A DNA stretch of 14,114 bases from NCBI GenBank assembly GCA_027297845.1, contig JAPUHG010000045.1, positions 1 to 14,114 of the forward strand, in the 5' to 3' direction. The translations under genes were made by a program, and so were the position numbers. This document shows, in pieces, positions 1-6,568 of the stretch. Below the pieces are notes generated by a model. It was not told the origin of the DNA. It worked only from the letters and a program-made list of their open reading frames with translations, and made no database searches. How positions within the stretch are numbered: the stretch's first letter is position 1; each line of letters begins with the position of its first letter. Source of the stretch: Gammaproteobacteria bacterium (lineage in GTDB: Bacteria; Pseudomonadota; Gammaproteobacteria; Steroidobacterales; MnTg04).

Positions 1-41
1 CGGATTTCCCGAATATCATCGTGATCCAATTGTTCCAGCAT
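1..41 (-). CDS. Start of an unidentified gene after truD (partial, possibly crotonase family)
   Basis: An ATG at 41-39 opens a frame that runs off the window edge after 13 codons, reading MLEQLDHDDIREI. It begins 12 nt after the truD stop and has a GGGAG Shine-Dalgarno-like sequence shortly upstream, so it probably belongs to the same transcript. In many gammaproteobacteria truD is followed by surE, but SurE proteins open with a short strand leading into an NDDG motif, which is absent here. The opening resembles the N-terminus of some enoyl-CoA hydratase/isomerase (crotonase) proteins, as I recall them. Thirteen residues are too few to assign a function, so this is a weak inference. The existence of a start here is better supported than its identity. 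Confidence 0.4.
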   Translation of the reverse strand, partial: MLEQLDHDDIREI

Positions 42-53
42 CTTCGACTCCCG

Positions 54-1115
54 TCAGTAATCCTTATTGCGCACCGTTTGCGCATCCCGACAATCTGCAA
101 TCTCGCGCAACAAGGTCGTGGCAAATGAGCCGCGCGGTAAAAAGAGTTCCAGTGTGAATTGTTCCGCTTCGATTTGCCATTGCAAATCACCGGGAATCAC
201 CCGCAGGCTACGGCGTTCCTGCTTCAGGCCCTGGGCCTCCAGGCCAGCGCAAAGATCCGCATATTCCACGCGCAACTTTTCCTCGCAATCGGCAATTTCG
301 CCACTGACGCCTGAGTCGCCCCGACCCCAAAGCGGACCACTGGGATGAATATCACCAGCCGCGAGTCGCTGTGGAATGCGCTCATCCGTTTGCTCCACCG
401 GAAAAACACTGCGGCTGCCGGCCAGTTGAGCCAACTCGCCGGCAACCAGTTGATTCCAATTCCCTGCTTGCACCCGCCAGGCCAGCAACCGGTTGAACAG
501 AAACGCCCTGGCTGCCGATAACGCGAAAGAGCGCGCCTGGCGGTTGCGTGGCTTACGCCCCCCGGCAAACCAGTCAAGCGCCCGTTGCAGGTTGGACCCA
601 TCGATCCCGAAACGCTGTGGACCGAAGTAATTCGGAAATCCATCGCTGCTGATTCGCTGCAGACTTTCTTCCAACCCGGAAGTATCGCCATCGAGATCGC
701 TGACCCGTATGCGGAAGTGATTGCCAGATAGCGCGCCGCGTTTGAGTTTGCGTTGGTTGCGGGTCTGCTCAAGCAACTCGATACCGTCCGGCAGCTCCGC
801 AGTCCAGGTCTCGGCAGATAAAGGAACGCTAAACCACTGGCGAGTTACTCCATGCCGGTCCTTTTGCCCGGCATAGCCGACATCGCGCTCGCTGCAAGCT
901 GCCAGTTCAGCAAGTTGCCGCGCAACCCAGGCGCTATTGCAACCGGTTTTTTGTAGGTACAAAAAACAATGCGGCCCTTCACCATTCGGCTCAAAGGACA
1001 GTTTCTCCGCTACCTGGAAGTCTTCCGGCCGGACCCGTATTGCGCCCACTGGCCGAGGACCTTGGTTACTGCGCGGAAGTGGTCTTAATAACCTGGAACA
1101 ATCAGGTCGCGACAT
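54..1115 (-). CDS. truD: tRNA pseudouridine(13) synthase TruD
   Basis: TruD converts uridine 13 of certain tRNAs to pseudouridine in the cytoplasm. The product is 353 aa from the chosen start, close to the 349 aa of E. coli TruD. Family signatures are in order: RPEDFQV near residue 29, KTGCNSAWVA near 56, the catalytic motif GYAGQKDRHGVTRQ at 80-93 with D86 as the expected nucleophile, and NYFGPQRFG further on. I chose the ATG at 1115 rather than the longer frame opening at 1178. The extra 21 residues (MRSDEARRWRRM...) are Arg/Cys-rich and unlike TruD, and they merely read through the ispF end in another frame. The chosen start overlaps ispF by 14 nt and has a purine-rich GAAGAA sequence upstream, consistent with translational coupling. 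The family call is very secure and the start is likely. Confidence 0.96.
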   Translation of the reverse strand: MSRPDCSRLLRPLPRSNQGPRPVGAIRVRPEDFQVAEKLSFEPNGEGPHCFLYLQKTGCNSAWVARQLAELAACSERDVGYAGQKDRHGVTRQWFSVPLSAETWTAELPDGIELLEQTRNQRKLKRGALSGNHFRIRVSDLDGDTSGLEESLQRISSDGFPNYFGPQRFGIDGSNLQRALDWFAGGRKPRNRQARSFALSAARAFLFNRLLAWRVQAGNWNQLVAGELAQLAGSRSVFPVEQTDERIPQRLAAGDIHPSGPLWGRGDSGVSGEIADCEEKLRVEYADLCAGLEAQGLKQERRSLRVIPGDLQWQIEAEQFTLELFLPRGSFATTLLREIADCRDAQTVRNKDY

Positions 1116-1599
1116 CAATTTTTCTTCGCAGCAACACGACCGCATGCGCCGCCATCGCCTCGCCTCGTCCGACCGCACCGACTCCTTCCGCGGTCGTCGC
1201 CTTGATATTGATTCGCTCTATATCGACGCTCAAATCCTTCGCGATGCGCTCGCACATTTTGTGACGGTAGGGGTTGATCCTCGGCGCTTCACAGATCAAC
1301 GTCAGATCGGCATTCTCCAGGTAGAATTTCTGGTGACCCATGAGTTCCGCGATCAGGCGCAGAAACTGCCGGCTGTCGGCATCTCGCCAGTGCTCATCCT
1401 GGTCCGAAAAATGCTGCCCGATATCGCCCTGGGACATGGCGCCGAGCAAAGCATCACACAGGGCATGTATTAAGACATCACCATCAGAATGTGCGATAAC
1501 CTGTTGATTATGCTTTATTTCTATACCGGCCAATCGAACACTGACAGCCGTTCCAGGGTCGCCAAAGCGATGTAGATCATAGCCATGCCCGATACGCAT
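1102..1599 (-). CDS. ispF: 2-C-methyl-D-erythritol 2,4-cyclodiphosphate synthase IspF
   Basis: IspF catalyses the fifth step of the MEP isoprenoid pathway. It cyclises CDP-methylerythritol 2-phosphate to methylerythritol cyclodiphosphate with release of CMP, as a cytoplasmic homotrimer. The 165-aa product (E. coli 159 aa) opens with RIGHGYDLHRF, giving the metal ligands D8 and H10. The third ligand is H45 in AHSDGDVLIHALCDALLGA. The C-terminal KATTAEGVGAVGRGEAMAAHA block matches the family but is slightly divergent from the usual KATT-E-LGF-GRGEG form. I start at the ATG at 1599; an in-frame TTG one codon earlier is possible but less likely. The ATG shares one base with the TGA that ends the complete ispD frame (TGATG), the classic ispD-ispF coupling. 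As written, ispD stops 84 nt earlier (see ispD). The 3' end overlaps truD. Confidence 0.97.
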   Translation of the reverse strand: MRIGHGYDLHRFGDPGTAVSVRLAGIEIKHNQQVIAHSDGDVLIHALCDALLGAMSQGDIGQHFSDQDEHWRDADSRQFLRLIAELMGHQKFYLENADLTLICEAPRINPYRHKMCERIAKDLSVDIERINIKATTAEGVGAVGRGEAMAAHAVVLLRRKIDVAT

Positions 1600-1685
1600 C
1601 AATTCTTCCCTCGCCCCGTCAGTATAGCCTCGGCCAATACCAGGTCTGCAGATGTCGTCACCTTTATATTGTCGCGTCGGCCTTA
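1599..1685 (-). pseudogene. ispD: Severed C-terminal part of ispD (in-frame continuation after TAA)
   Basis: Starting with the TAA codon at 1685-1683, the ispD frame continues without another stop to the TGA at 1601-1599. It reads GRRDNIKVTTSADLVLAEAI and then LTGRGKN. This matches the conserved IspD end (in E. coli GRADNIKVT followed by DLALAE). In E. coli the residue just before GRADNIKVT is Glu, so GAA to TAA, one base change, explains the interruption. No frameshift is needed. K217 here aligns with E. coli K213, which contacts the reacting phosphates. The segment's TGA overlaps the ispF ATG by one base, the normal junction. It has no start codon or ribosome site of its own and would be made only if the TAA is absent or read through. 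Confidence 0.85.
1605..1612 (-). promoter_or_regulatory. Ribosome binding site of ispF
   Basis: The purine tract GAGGGAAG on the minus strand lies just upstream of the ispF ATG at 1599. The AGGGA core is 7 nt away, which favours this ATG over the TTG at 1602. The tract lies inside the C-terminal codons of the full ispD frame. Confidence 0.6.
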
Positions 1686-2312
1686 GATCAGAAACGGCCG
1701 ATGACCGGCCAGTTCCATGGCCGCAGCCTCATCGCCGAGCATTTCTCCCCGCGCCTGGGCCGATTCCAGCGCCGACCCTAGTGGGCCATAAGGGAAAAGC
1801 TGCGGCGTTAGTGCCTGCCACAATCCCTGCCGGTCCATCGTCGAGAGTACTCGCGGCGGACCATTTTCGTCGCGCGCTTTTTTCAAGGTGTCCGCGACCC
1901 GGCACGCCAGTAAACCGCCAACTCCCTCGGCCACGGTCGCCGCCACCAGGTTCCGCAGATCGTCCACGCACAGACAGGGTCGCGCCGCATCATGGATCAA
2001 CACCCAGTCTTGCTCATCCGCCTCATCCGCCAATGCCCGGATACCATTGATTACCGATTGCATTCTTTCGGCACCGCCAACCGTCGTCTTCACCGCCAAA
2101 GGCAATTGGCCCGCAATATCCGTAAGCCACCGGTCGTTGTTATTGATAACCACCAGCGTACCGCTGACATTGCCCCAGTCTGCAAACGCCTGTAATGCAT
2201 GCGCCAGCACACAACGACCGGCAATTTCCCGGTATTGCTTGGGCAGTTCAGACCCAAAACGCTGTCCGGCGCCGGCCGCTGGAACCACCAGCCAGTAACG
2301 CGGCTTATTCAT
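1683..2312 (-). CDS. ispD: 2-C-methyl-D-erythritol 4-phosphate cytidylyltransferase IspD, cut short by an in-frame TAA
   Basis: IspD joins CTP and methylerythritol 4-phosphate to make CDP-methylerythritol, the third MEP pathway step. The 209-aa frame carries the nucleotidyltransferase fold. PAAGAGQRFG with R18, PKQY with K25, GGAERMQSVINGI near 79-91, and LIHDAARPCL with D108 correspond to the CTP- and substrate-binding residues of E. coli IspD (236 aa). The frame ends abruptly at HRPFLI followed by TAA (1685-1683). The next 27 codons in the same frame encode the expected IspD tail and stop at 1599, for a total of 237 codons, the normal length. The missing part includes the lysine equivalent to E. 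coli K213, so the product as written should be inactive. The start ATG overlaps the ftsB stop (ATGA). The TAA may be a sequencing error or a real nonsense change; TAA is not reassigned here, because kdsA and rnhB end at TAA in the expected places. Confidence 0.93.
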   Translation of the reverse strand: MNKPRYWLVVPAAGAGQRFGSELPKQYREIAGRCVLAHALQAFADWGNVSGTLVVINNNDRWLTDIAGQLPLAVKTTVGGAERMQSVINGIRALADEADEQDWVLIHDAARPCLCVDDLRNLVAATVAEGVGGLLACRVADTLKKARDENGPPRVLSTMDRQGLWQALTPQLFPYGPLGSALESAQARGEMLGDEAAAMELAGHRPFLI

Positions 2313-2638
2313 GGTTTTTCATCCGGCGTGACGTCGTCATCGCTCCGGGTATCGTCAGTCGGGTATTCATCGCCAACGATCTGATAAAAGGTTTCCTGCT
2401 CCTGAATCATGCCAAGATCGCGGCGCGCCCGTTCCTCAACCGCTTCCCGCCCCTGCCGCAAATCGCGTACTTCCGCTTCCAGTACGGCGTTGCGCTGTTC
2501 CAGCTCGATATTGCGTTCGGCCTGTTCATTGACCAATTCGCGCAACCGCCACATCTCCTGCATGCCCTCATCGCTGAGCCACAAGCGGTACTGGAGCAGC
2601 AAAAACAAAGCCAGCAGAATCAGCAGAAGGAAGCGCAT
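2309..2638 (-). CDS. ftsB: Cell division protein FtsB
   Basis: FtsB is a small bitopic inner-membrane protein of the FtsQLB divisome subcomplex. It pairs with FtsL through coiled coils and helps activate septal peptidoglycan synthesis. The 109-aa product (E. coli 103 aa) has a two-residue cytoplasmic start, one hydrophobic helix at about residues 3-20, and a Glu/Arg/Leu-rich coiled coil from about 27 to 72. The FtsB signature ARRDLGMIQEQETFYQ follows at 71-86. The tail is strongly acidic (DDTRSDDD) and probably unstructured. The gene overlaps both neighbours: its ATG shares a base with the eno TGA (TGATG), and its TGA overlaps the ispD ATG (ATGA). The eno-ftsB-ispD order is common in gammaproteobacteria. 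No strong Shine-Dalgarno is visible, so translation probably depends on coupling to eno. Confidence 0.95.
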   Translation of the reverse strand: MRFLLLILLALFLLLQYRLWLSDEGMQEMWRLRELVNEQAERNIELEQRNAVLEAEVRDLRQGREAVEERARRDLGMIQEQETFYQIVGDEYPTDDTRSDDDVTPDEKP

Positions 2639-3915
2639 CAGGCCCGAAAAGCGTTGCGCCCTGGATAGTTCGCCCGCTCACCGAGCTCCTCTTCGATGCG
2701 CAATAGCTGGTTGTATTTTGCCATGCGGTCGGAACGGCACAACGAACCGGTTTTGATTTGCGTCGCCGCGGTCGCCACCACGATATCGGCGATCGTTGCG
2801 TCCTCGGTCTCTCCCGACCGATGAGAAACAACCGATGCATAACCGGCATCATCCGCCATGCGAATTGCGGCCAGTGTTTCACTCAGCGTGCCGATCTGGT
2901 TCGGCTTGATCAGAATCGCATTGGCGATACCTTGCTCGATCCCCTGCGCAAGAATTTCCGTGTTGGTCACAAAGATATCGTCGCCAACCAGCTGGACTCG
3001 TTCACCCAGCTGCTCGCTGTGAATCTTCCATCCATCCCAGTCGTCCTCAGCCATGCCGTCTTCAACGCTGATGATCGGGTAACGATCCACCAGGCCGGCC
3101 AGATAATCGGAAAACCCGGCGGCATCGAATTGCCTGTCTTCCGAGGCCAGCGTATACACGCCGTCAGCGAAAATCTCCGAACTGGCCACATCCAAAGCCA
3201 GGCAAATATCCTTACCGGCCACAAAACCCGCCTGCTCGATCGCCTGCAGGATAGTTTCCAGCGCTGCCTCGTTGGAGGGTAAGTCCGGGGCGAAACCACC
3301 TTCGTCGCCGACCGCGGTACTCAAGCCCTTGCCATCCAGCACCGACTTCAGCGTATGAAAAACCTCAACCCCATAGCGCAACGCCTCTGCAAAACTCGGC
3401 GCACCCACCGGCAACACCATGAATTCCTGGATATCAACGCTGTTATTGGCGTGCGCTCCGCCGTTGATAATGTTCATCATGGGTACCGGCATGCCACAGG
3501 CGTCATCGCCGCCCAGATTTCGGAACAGCGAATTGCCATTGCTGGCCGCAGCGGCTTTTGCCGAAGCCAGCGAAGCCGCCAACAATGCATTGGCCCCCAG
3601 GCGAGCCTTGTTCGGGCTGCCATCCAGAGCGCACAAACGGTCATCAATGGCCTGCTGGTCATTTACATCCGCCCCGTTCAGTGCGGCGGCGATTTCACCA
3701 TTTATATAGGCGACCGCCTTTAACACGCCCTTGCCATGGTAGCGGCCGGCATCACCATCGCGTAATTCGACGGCTTCACGCATCCCGGTCGAGGCACCTG
3801 CAGGAATCATCGCCCTGCCGAAGCTGCCATCATCCAGGCGAACATCCGCCTCGACCGTGGGATTTCCGCGCGAATCCATGACTTCGCGGCCGCGAAGTTC
3901 AACGATTTTACTCAT
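2638..3915 (-). CDS. eno: Enolase (phosphopyruvate hydratase)
   Basis: Enolase interconverts 2-phosphoglycerate and phosphoenolpyruvate; in many proteobacteria it is also part of the RNA degradosome. The 425-aa product (E. coli 432 aa) shows DSRGNPTVEA at 14-23, E164 in DIQEFM, and E205 in GDEGGFAP. The Mg ligands are D242, E285 (VEDG) and D312 (GDD). The catalytic K337 is in IKPNQIGT, H365 in SHRSGETED and K388 in QIKTGS. The mobile loop reads PAGASTG at 38-44 rather than the usual PSGASTG; the Mg-binding Ser (S42) is kept. PEP made here feeds KdsA, encoded just upstream. The 64-nt gap after kdsA holds a 6-bp GCTGGC/GCCAGC hairpin without a T-run and an AAAGG site 7 nt before the ATG. I see no convincing promoter there. 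The stop overlaps the ftsB start. Confidence 0.98.
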   Translation of the reverse strand: MSKIVELRGREVMDSRGNPTVEADVRLDDGSFGRAMIPAGASTGMREAVELRDGDAGRYHGKGVLKAVAYINGEIAAALNGADVNDQQAIDDRLCALDGSPNKARLGANALLAASLASAKAAAASNGNSLFRNLGGDDACGMPVPMMNIINGGAHANNSVDIQEFMVLPVGAPSFAEALRYGVEVFHTLKSVLDGKGLSTAVGDEGGFAPDLPSNEAALETILQAIEQAGFVAGKDICLALDVASSEIFADGVYTLASEDRQFDAAGFSDYLAGLVDRYPIISVEDGMAEDDWDGWKIHSEQLGERVQLVGDDIFVTNTEILAQGIEQGIANAILIKPNQIGTLSETLAAIRMADDAGYASVVSHRSGETEDATIADIVVATAATQIKTGSLCRSDRMAKYNQLLRIEEELGERANYPGRNAFRA

Positions 3916-3979
3916 TGCTCAGCCTTTGCTGTTGTCTTTGATCAGTGGCTGGCCTTCACCTCGCCAGCGGTATATCGAT

Positions 3980-4819
3980 TTACCCGAGCAGCGCTTGCTC
4001 CGCCAGCGGTGTCGCTTTGACGACCCGATCGAGTTCCACCAGCGTCGCCAGCAGATCCTCCATTTGATCCAGCGGCCAGGCGTTTGGGCCGTCACTCAGC
4101 GCTTTTTCCGGATCGGGTTGGGTTTCCATGAACAGGCCGGATACGCCGGCCGCGACCGCGGCGCGCGCCAGTACCGGGATAAACTCTCGCTGCCCCCCCG
4201 AGGCGTCGCCTTTGCCGCCCGGTAGCTGTACCGAGTGGGTCGCGTCAAAAACGACCGGACAACCGGTGCCGCGCATCACCGCCAGCGAGCGCATGTCTGA
4301 CACCAGGTTGTTATAACCAAAACTGAAACCGCGTTCGCAGACCATGATCTCGTCGTTGCCGGTCGAACGCGCTTTCTCAACAACGTTTGCCATTTCCCAG
4401 GGCGACAGGAACTGACCCTTCTTGATGTTGACCGGTTTGTTCTGGCTGGCCACGTTGATGATGAAATTGGTCTGCCGACACAAGAATGCCGGAGTCTGCA
4501 ATACATCCACGACCGCCGCGACTTCGTCTAACGGCGTATCTTCATGCACGTCCGTCAGTACCGGTACCTTGAGCTGGTCACGAATTTCCGCAAGGATTTG
4601 CAGGCCCTTTTCGATGCCTAGTCCGCGGTAACTGTCCACCGATGTGCGGTTCGCCTTGTCGAAAGACGATTTGAAAATGAACGGGACGGATAATCGCTGA
4701 CAGATTTCCTGCAGGCGGCCGGCGGTTTCCAGGTTGAGTTCCAGGCTCTCGATTACGCACGGACCCGCGATCAGAAACAGCGGCTCGCTTATGCCGGCCT
4801 TGAAATGACCCAGCTTCAC
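3980..4819 (-). CDS. kdsA: 3-deoxy-8-phosphooctulonate synthase KdsA (metal-dependent type)
   Basis: KdsA condenses PEP and arabinose 5-phosphate to Kdo-8-phosphate, for the inner core of lipopolysaccharide. I start at the GTG at 4819, giving 279 aa (E. coli 284). The GTG overlaps the pyrG TGA (GTGA) and has GGAGG 10 nt upstream. The frame extends 43 codons further up, but that part is a shadow of the pyrG end. LIAGPCVIES places Cys21 where the metal-independent E. coli enzyme has Asn. C21, H195, E232 and D243 match the metal ligands of Aquifex KdsA (C11, H185, E222, D233) with a constant offset of 10, so a divalent metal is expected. KSSFDKANR at 50-58 and the SPW segment also fit the family. 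Two departures stand out: CRQTN at 114-118 (usually CRQTD) and METQPDP at 231-237 (usually a His before PDP). PEP comes from eno, the next gene. Confidence 0.95.
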   Translation of the reverse strand: MKLGHFKAGISEPLFLIAGPCVIESLELNLETAGRLQEICQRLSVPFIFKSSFDKANRTSVDSYRGLGIEKGLQILAEIRDQLKVPVLTDVHEDTPLDEVAAVVDVLQTPAFLCRQTNFIINVASQNKPVNIKKGQFLSPWEMANVVEKARSTGNDEIMVCERGFSFGYNNLVSDMRSLAVMRGTGCPVVFDATHSVQLPGGKGDASGGQREFIPVLARAAVAAGVSGLFMETQPDPEKALSDGPNAWPLDQMEDLLATLVELDRVVKATPLAEQALLG

Positions 4820-6462
4820 GCGTGTATGGCCTCCGGCATTTGTTCGAGGTGGAATCCACGTGCGGCTTTGACGAAACCGGCAAACAGCGGATGCCCGTCT
4901 CGCGGCGTCGAGGTGAATTCCGGGTGAAATTGGCAAGCGACAAACCACGGATGATCGGGAATTTCGATCATCTCAACCAGATCGTCGACAGACATCCCGG
5001 AAAACGCCATGCCCGCATCTTCCATTCGCTGCATATAGGTATTGTTGAATTCGTAGCGGTGACGATGGCGCTCCATGATCGTTTCGCAGCCATAAATAAG
5101 TTGCGCCTGCGAACCGGTTTTCAGGCGGCATTCCTGCGCACCCAGTCGCATGCTGCCACCCAGGTCAGAATCTTCGTCACGTTCTTCCGTTTGCCCGCCC
5201 CGATCCTGCCATTCAGTAATCAATGCGATGACCGGGTGTGGTGTGTCCCGTTCGAATTCCGAGCTGTGCGCACCTTCGAGCCCTGCGACATTCCTGGCGA
5301 ATTCGATCACCGCAACCTGCAAACCCAGACAGATTCCCAGGTACGGGATGCCATTTTCGCGCGCGTATTGCGCCGCGACGATTTTCCCTTCCACGCCGCG
5401 CTCGCCAAAGCCACCCGGGATCAGGATCGCATCCATCTCGGCCAGCGCAGACACATCGCCATCGTCCAGAGTATGCGCTTCAATGTAATGAATATTGACC
5501 TGGGTACGCGTTTTTATACCGGCGTGGGTCAGCGCCTCGCTCAGCGAAATATAGGAATCCTTGAAATTCACATACTTACCCACCATGGCAACATTGACCT
5601 CGGCCTCCGGGTTCTTTTTGGCATCGACCACCGCCTGCCACTCACTAAGATCTACCGGGCCGGCATCGAGCGCCAGTTTCTTTGTAACGATGTCATCCAG
5701 GCCTTGCTCATGCAACAGCATCGGAATTTTGTAGATATCGTCCGCGTCAATGGCTGAAATAACCGCCTTTTCCGGGACACTCGTAAACATCGCTATCTTG
5801 CGCCGTTGCGCATCCGAGATCGGCCGATCCGAACGGCACAAAAGCACATCGGGCTGGATGCCGATGGAGCGCAGCTCCTTGACCGAATGCTGCGTGGGTT
5901 TGGTCTTCATTTCCGCTGAGGTCGCGATGTAGGGCACCAGCGTCAGGTGCATATAGAGGACCCGTTCCGATCCAAGCTCGATGCCGAGTTGACGAATCGC
6001 CTCCAGAAACGGCAATGACTCGATATCGCCGACCGTACCGCCGATTTCCACCATGCAGACATCGGCATCGCCGGCCCCGCGCAGCACGCTTTCCTTGATT
6101 TCGTCAGTAATATGAGGGATGACCTGAACGGTCGCGCCCAGGTATTCGCCGCGTCGCTCCTTGGCTATCACCGACTCATAAATCTTGCCAGTCGTAAAAT
6201 TACTGTCGCGGGTGGTCGTCGTGCGTACAAAGCGCTCGTAGTGGCCAAGATCGAGATCGGTCTCGGTGCCATCACGAGTGACAAAAACCTCACCATGCTG
6301 GAATGGGCTCATGGTTCCCGGATCCACATTGATATACGGGTCCAGTTTCATCATGCTGATTTTCAGCCCACGCGCTTCCAGGATCGCGCCCAAAGAGGCC
6401 GCAGCAATGCCCTTACCCAGAGAGGAAACCACGCCGCCAGTGACAAAAATGAATCGGGTCAT
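4816..6462 (-). CDS. pyrG: CTP synthase (glutamine-hydrolysing)
   Basis: PyrG aminates UTP to CTP using ATP and ammonia from glutamine, the last step of de novo pyrimidine nucleotide synthesis. The 548-aa product (E. coli 545 aa) is complete. The N-terminal synthetase domain has the P-loop-like GGVVSSLGKG at 9-18, KLDPYINVDPGTMSP at 39-53, and VEIGGTVGDIES at 138-149. The C-terminal class I glutamine amidotransferase domain starts near 290, with GGFGERG at 350-356, nucleophile C378 in GICLG, and H513 and E515 in FHPEF. The start is the only sensible ATG, giving the standard MTRFIFVTGG opening. A Rho-independent terminator ends 18 nt before it (see leader), which hints at attenuation. The 3' end overlaps kdsA by 4 nt. 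CTP is used by IspD, encoded further downstream, and for CMP-Kdo formation after KdsA. Confidence 0.98.
   Translation of the reverse strand: MTRFIFVTGGVVSSLGKGIAAASLGAILEARGLKISMMKLDPYINVDPGTMSPFQHGEVFVTRDGTETDLDLGHYERFVRTTTTRDSNFTTGKIYESVIAKERRGEYLGATVQVIPHITDEIKESVLRGAGDADVCMVEIGGTVGDIESLPFLEAIRQLGIELGSERVLYMHLTLVPYIATSAEMKTKPTQHSVKELRSIGIQPDVLLCRSDRPISDAQRRKIAMFTSVPEKAVISAIDADDIYKIPMLLHEQGLDDIVTKKLALDAGPVDLSEWQAVVDAKKNPEAEVNVAMVGKYVNFKDSYISLSEALTHAGIKTRTQVNIHYIEAHTLDDGDVSALAEMDAILIPGGFGERGVEGKIVAAQYARENGIPYLGICLGLQVAVIEFARNVAGLEGAHSSEFERDTPHPVIALITEWQDRGGQTEERDEDSDLGGSMRLGAQECRLKTGSQAQLIYGCETIMERHRHRYEFNNTYMQRMEDAGMAFSGMSVDDLVEMIEIPDHPWFVACQFHPEFTSTPRDGHPLFAGFVKAARGFHLEQMPEAIHA
4830..4834 (-). 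promoter_or_regulatory. Ribosome binding site deciding the kdsA GTG start
   Basis: A perfect GGAGG on the minus strand, inside the last codons of pyrG, lies 10 nt before the GTG at 4819. With the GTGA overlap it supports a GTG start for kdsA rather than the upstream ATG at 4948. Confidence 0.6.
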
Positions 6463-6563
6463 AAAATAATCCGTCGCAGAAAAAAAATTGGAGCCCTTTT
6501 GGGACTCCTACTGCGGGACCTGCGGTTGTTCTCGGCGGGCCCCGAACGAGCTATCTGTTCGGT
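6463..6563 (-). promoter_or_regulatory. Candidate pyrG leader with alternative RNA pairings
   Basis: If the promoter-like sequence at 6597-6569 is used, transcription would begin near 6563 and give a leader of about 100 nt. On the minus strand it contains, in order, a 6-bp hairpin CCGAAC/GTTCGG (6562-6557 with 6547-6542) and a GGGGCCC segment (6543-6537). The terminator hairpin (6508-6490) and its T-run follow. GGGGCCC can pair with the terminator's 3' arm GGGCTCC (6496-6490) over seven positions including one G-U, which would prevent terminator formation. The first hairpin overlaps GGGGCCC by two bases. This terminator/antiterminator logic is inferred by eye; no folding energies were computed. 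Confidence 0.35.
6480..6508 (-). terminator. Rho-independent terminator between tilS and pyrG
   Basis: On the minus strand GGAG-T-CCC (6508-6501) pairs with GGG-CTCC (6496-6490) around an AAAA loop, with a single bulged T. Two A residues and eight T residues follow (6487-6480). This is a standard intrinsic terminator 90 nt after the tilS stop. It may end the accA-tilS transcript, and because it ends 18 nt before pyrG it may also attenuate pyrG. Confidence 0.75.
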
Positions 6564-6568
6564 ACTAG

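Noticed and set aside
1116..1178. Upstream extension of truD to the ATG at 1178
   Set aside because: The extra residues are Arg/Cys-rich, unlike TruD, and come from reading the ispF end in another frame. The ATG at 1115 gives a normal length.
1599..1690. A frameshift as the cause of the short ispD
   Set aside because: Reading codon by codon, the tail is in the same frame as the body: CTG ATC TAA GGC CGA CGC. Only a single stop codon interrupts it.
1652..2050. Plus-strand Pro/Arg-rich frame opposite ispD
   Set aside because: Low-complexity antisense translation of a conserved gene; it does not explain the ispD stop.
3916..3979. GCTGGC/GCCAGC hairpin between kdsA and eno as a terminator
   Set aside because: The stem is only 6 bp with a 9-nt loop, and no T-run follows on the minus strand.
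4820..4948. Upstream extension of kdsA to the ATG at 4948
   Set aside because: It overlaps pyrG by about 130 nt and encodes nothing KdsA-like. The GTG at 4819 has a GGAGG site, a GTGA overlap and the normal family length.
4822..5757. Plus-strand open frame of 311 codons opposite pyrG
   Set aside because: It lies wholly inside a full-length, motif-complete pyrG and has no recognisable domain. Its composition looks like an antisense shadow in a GC-rich gene.
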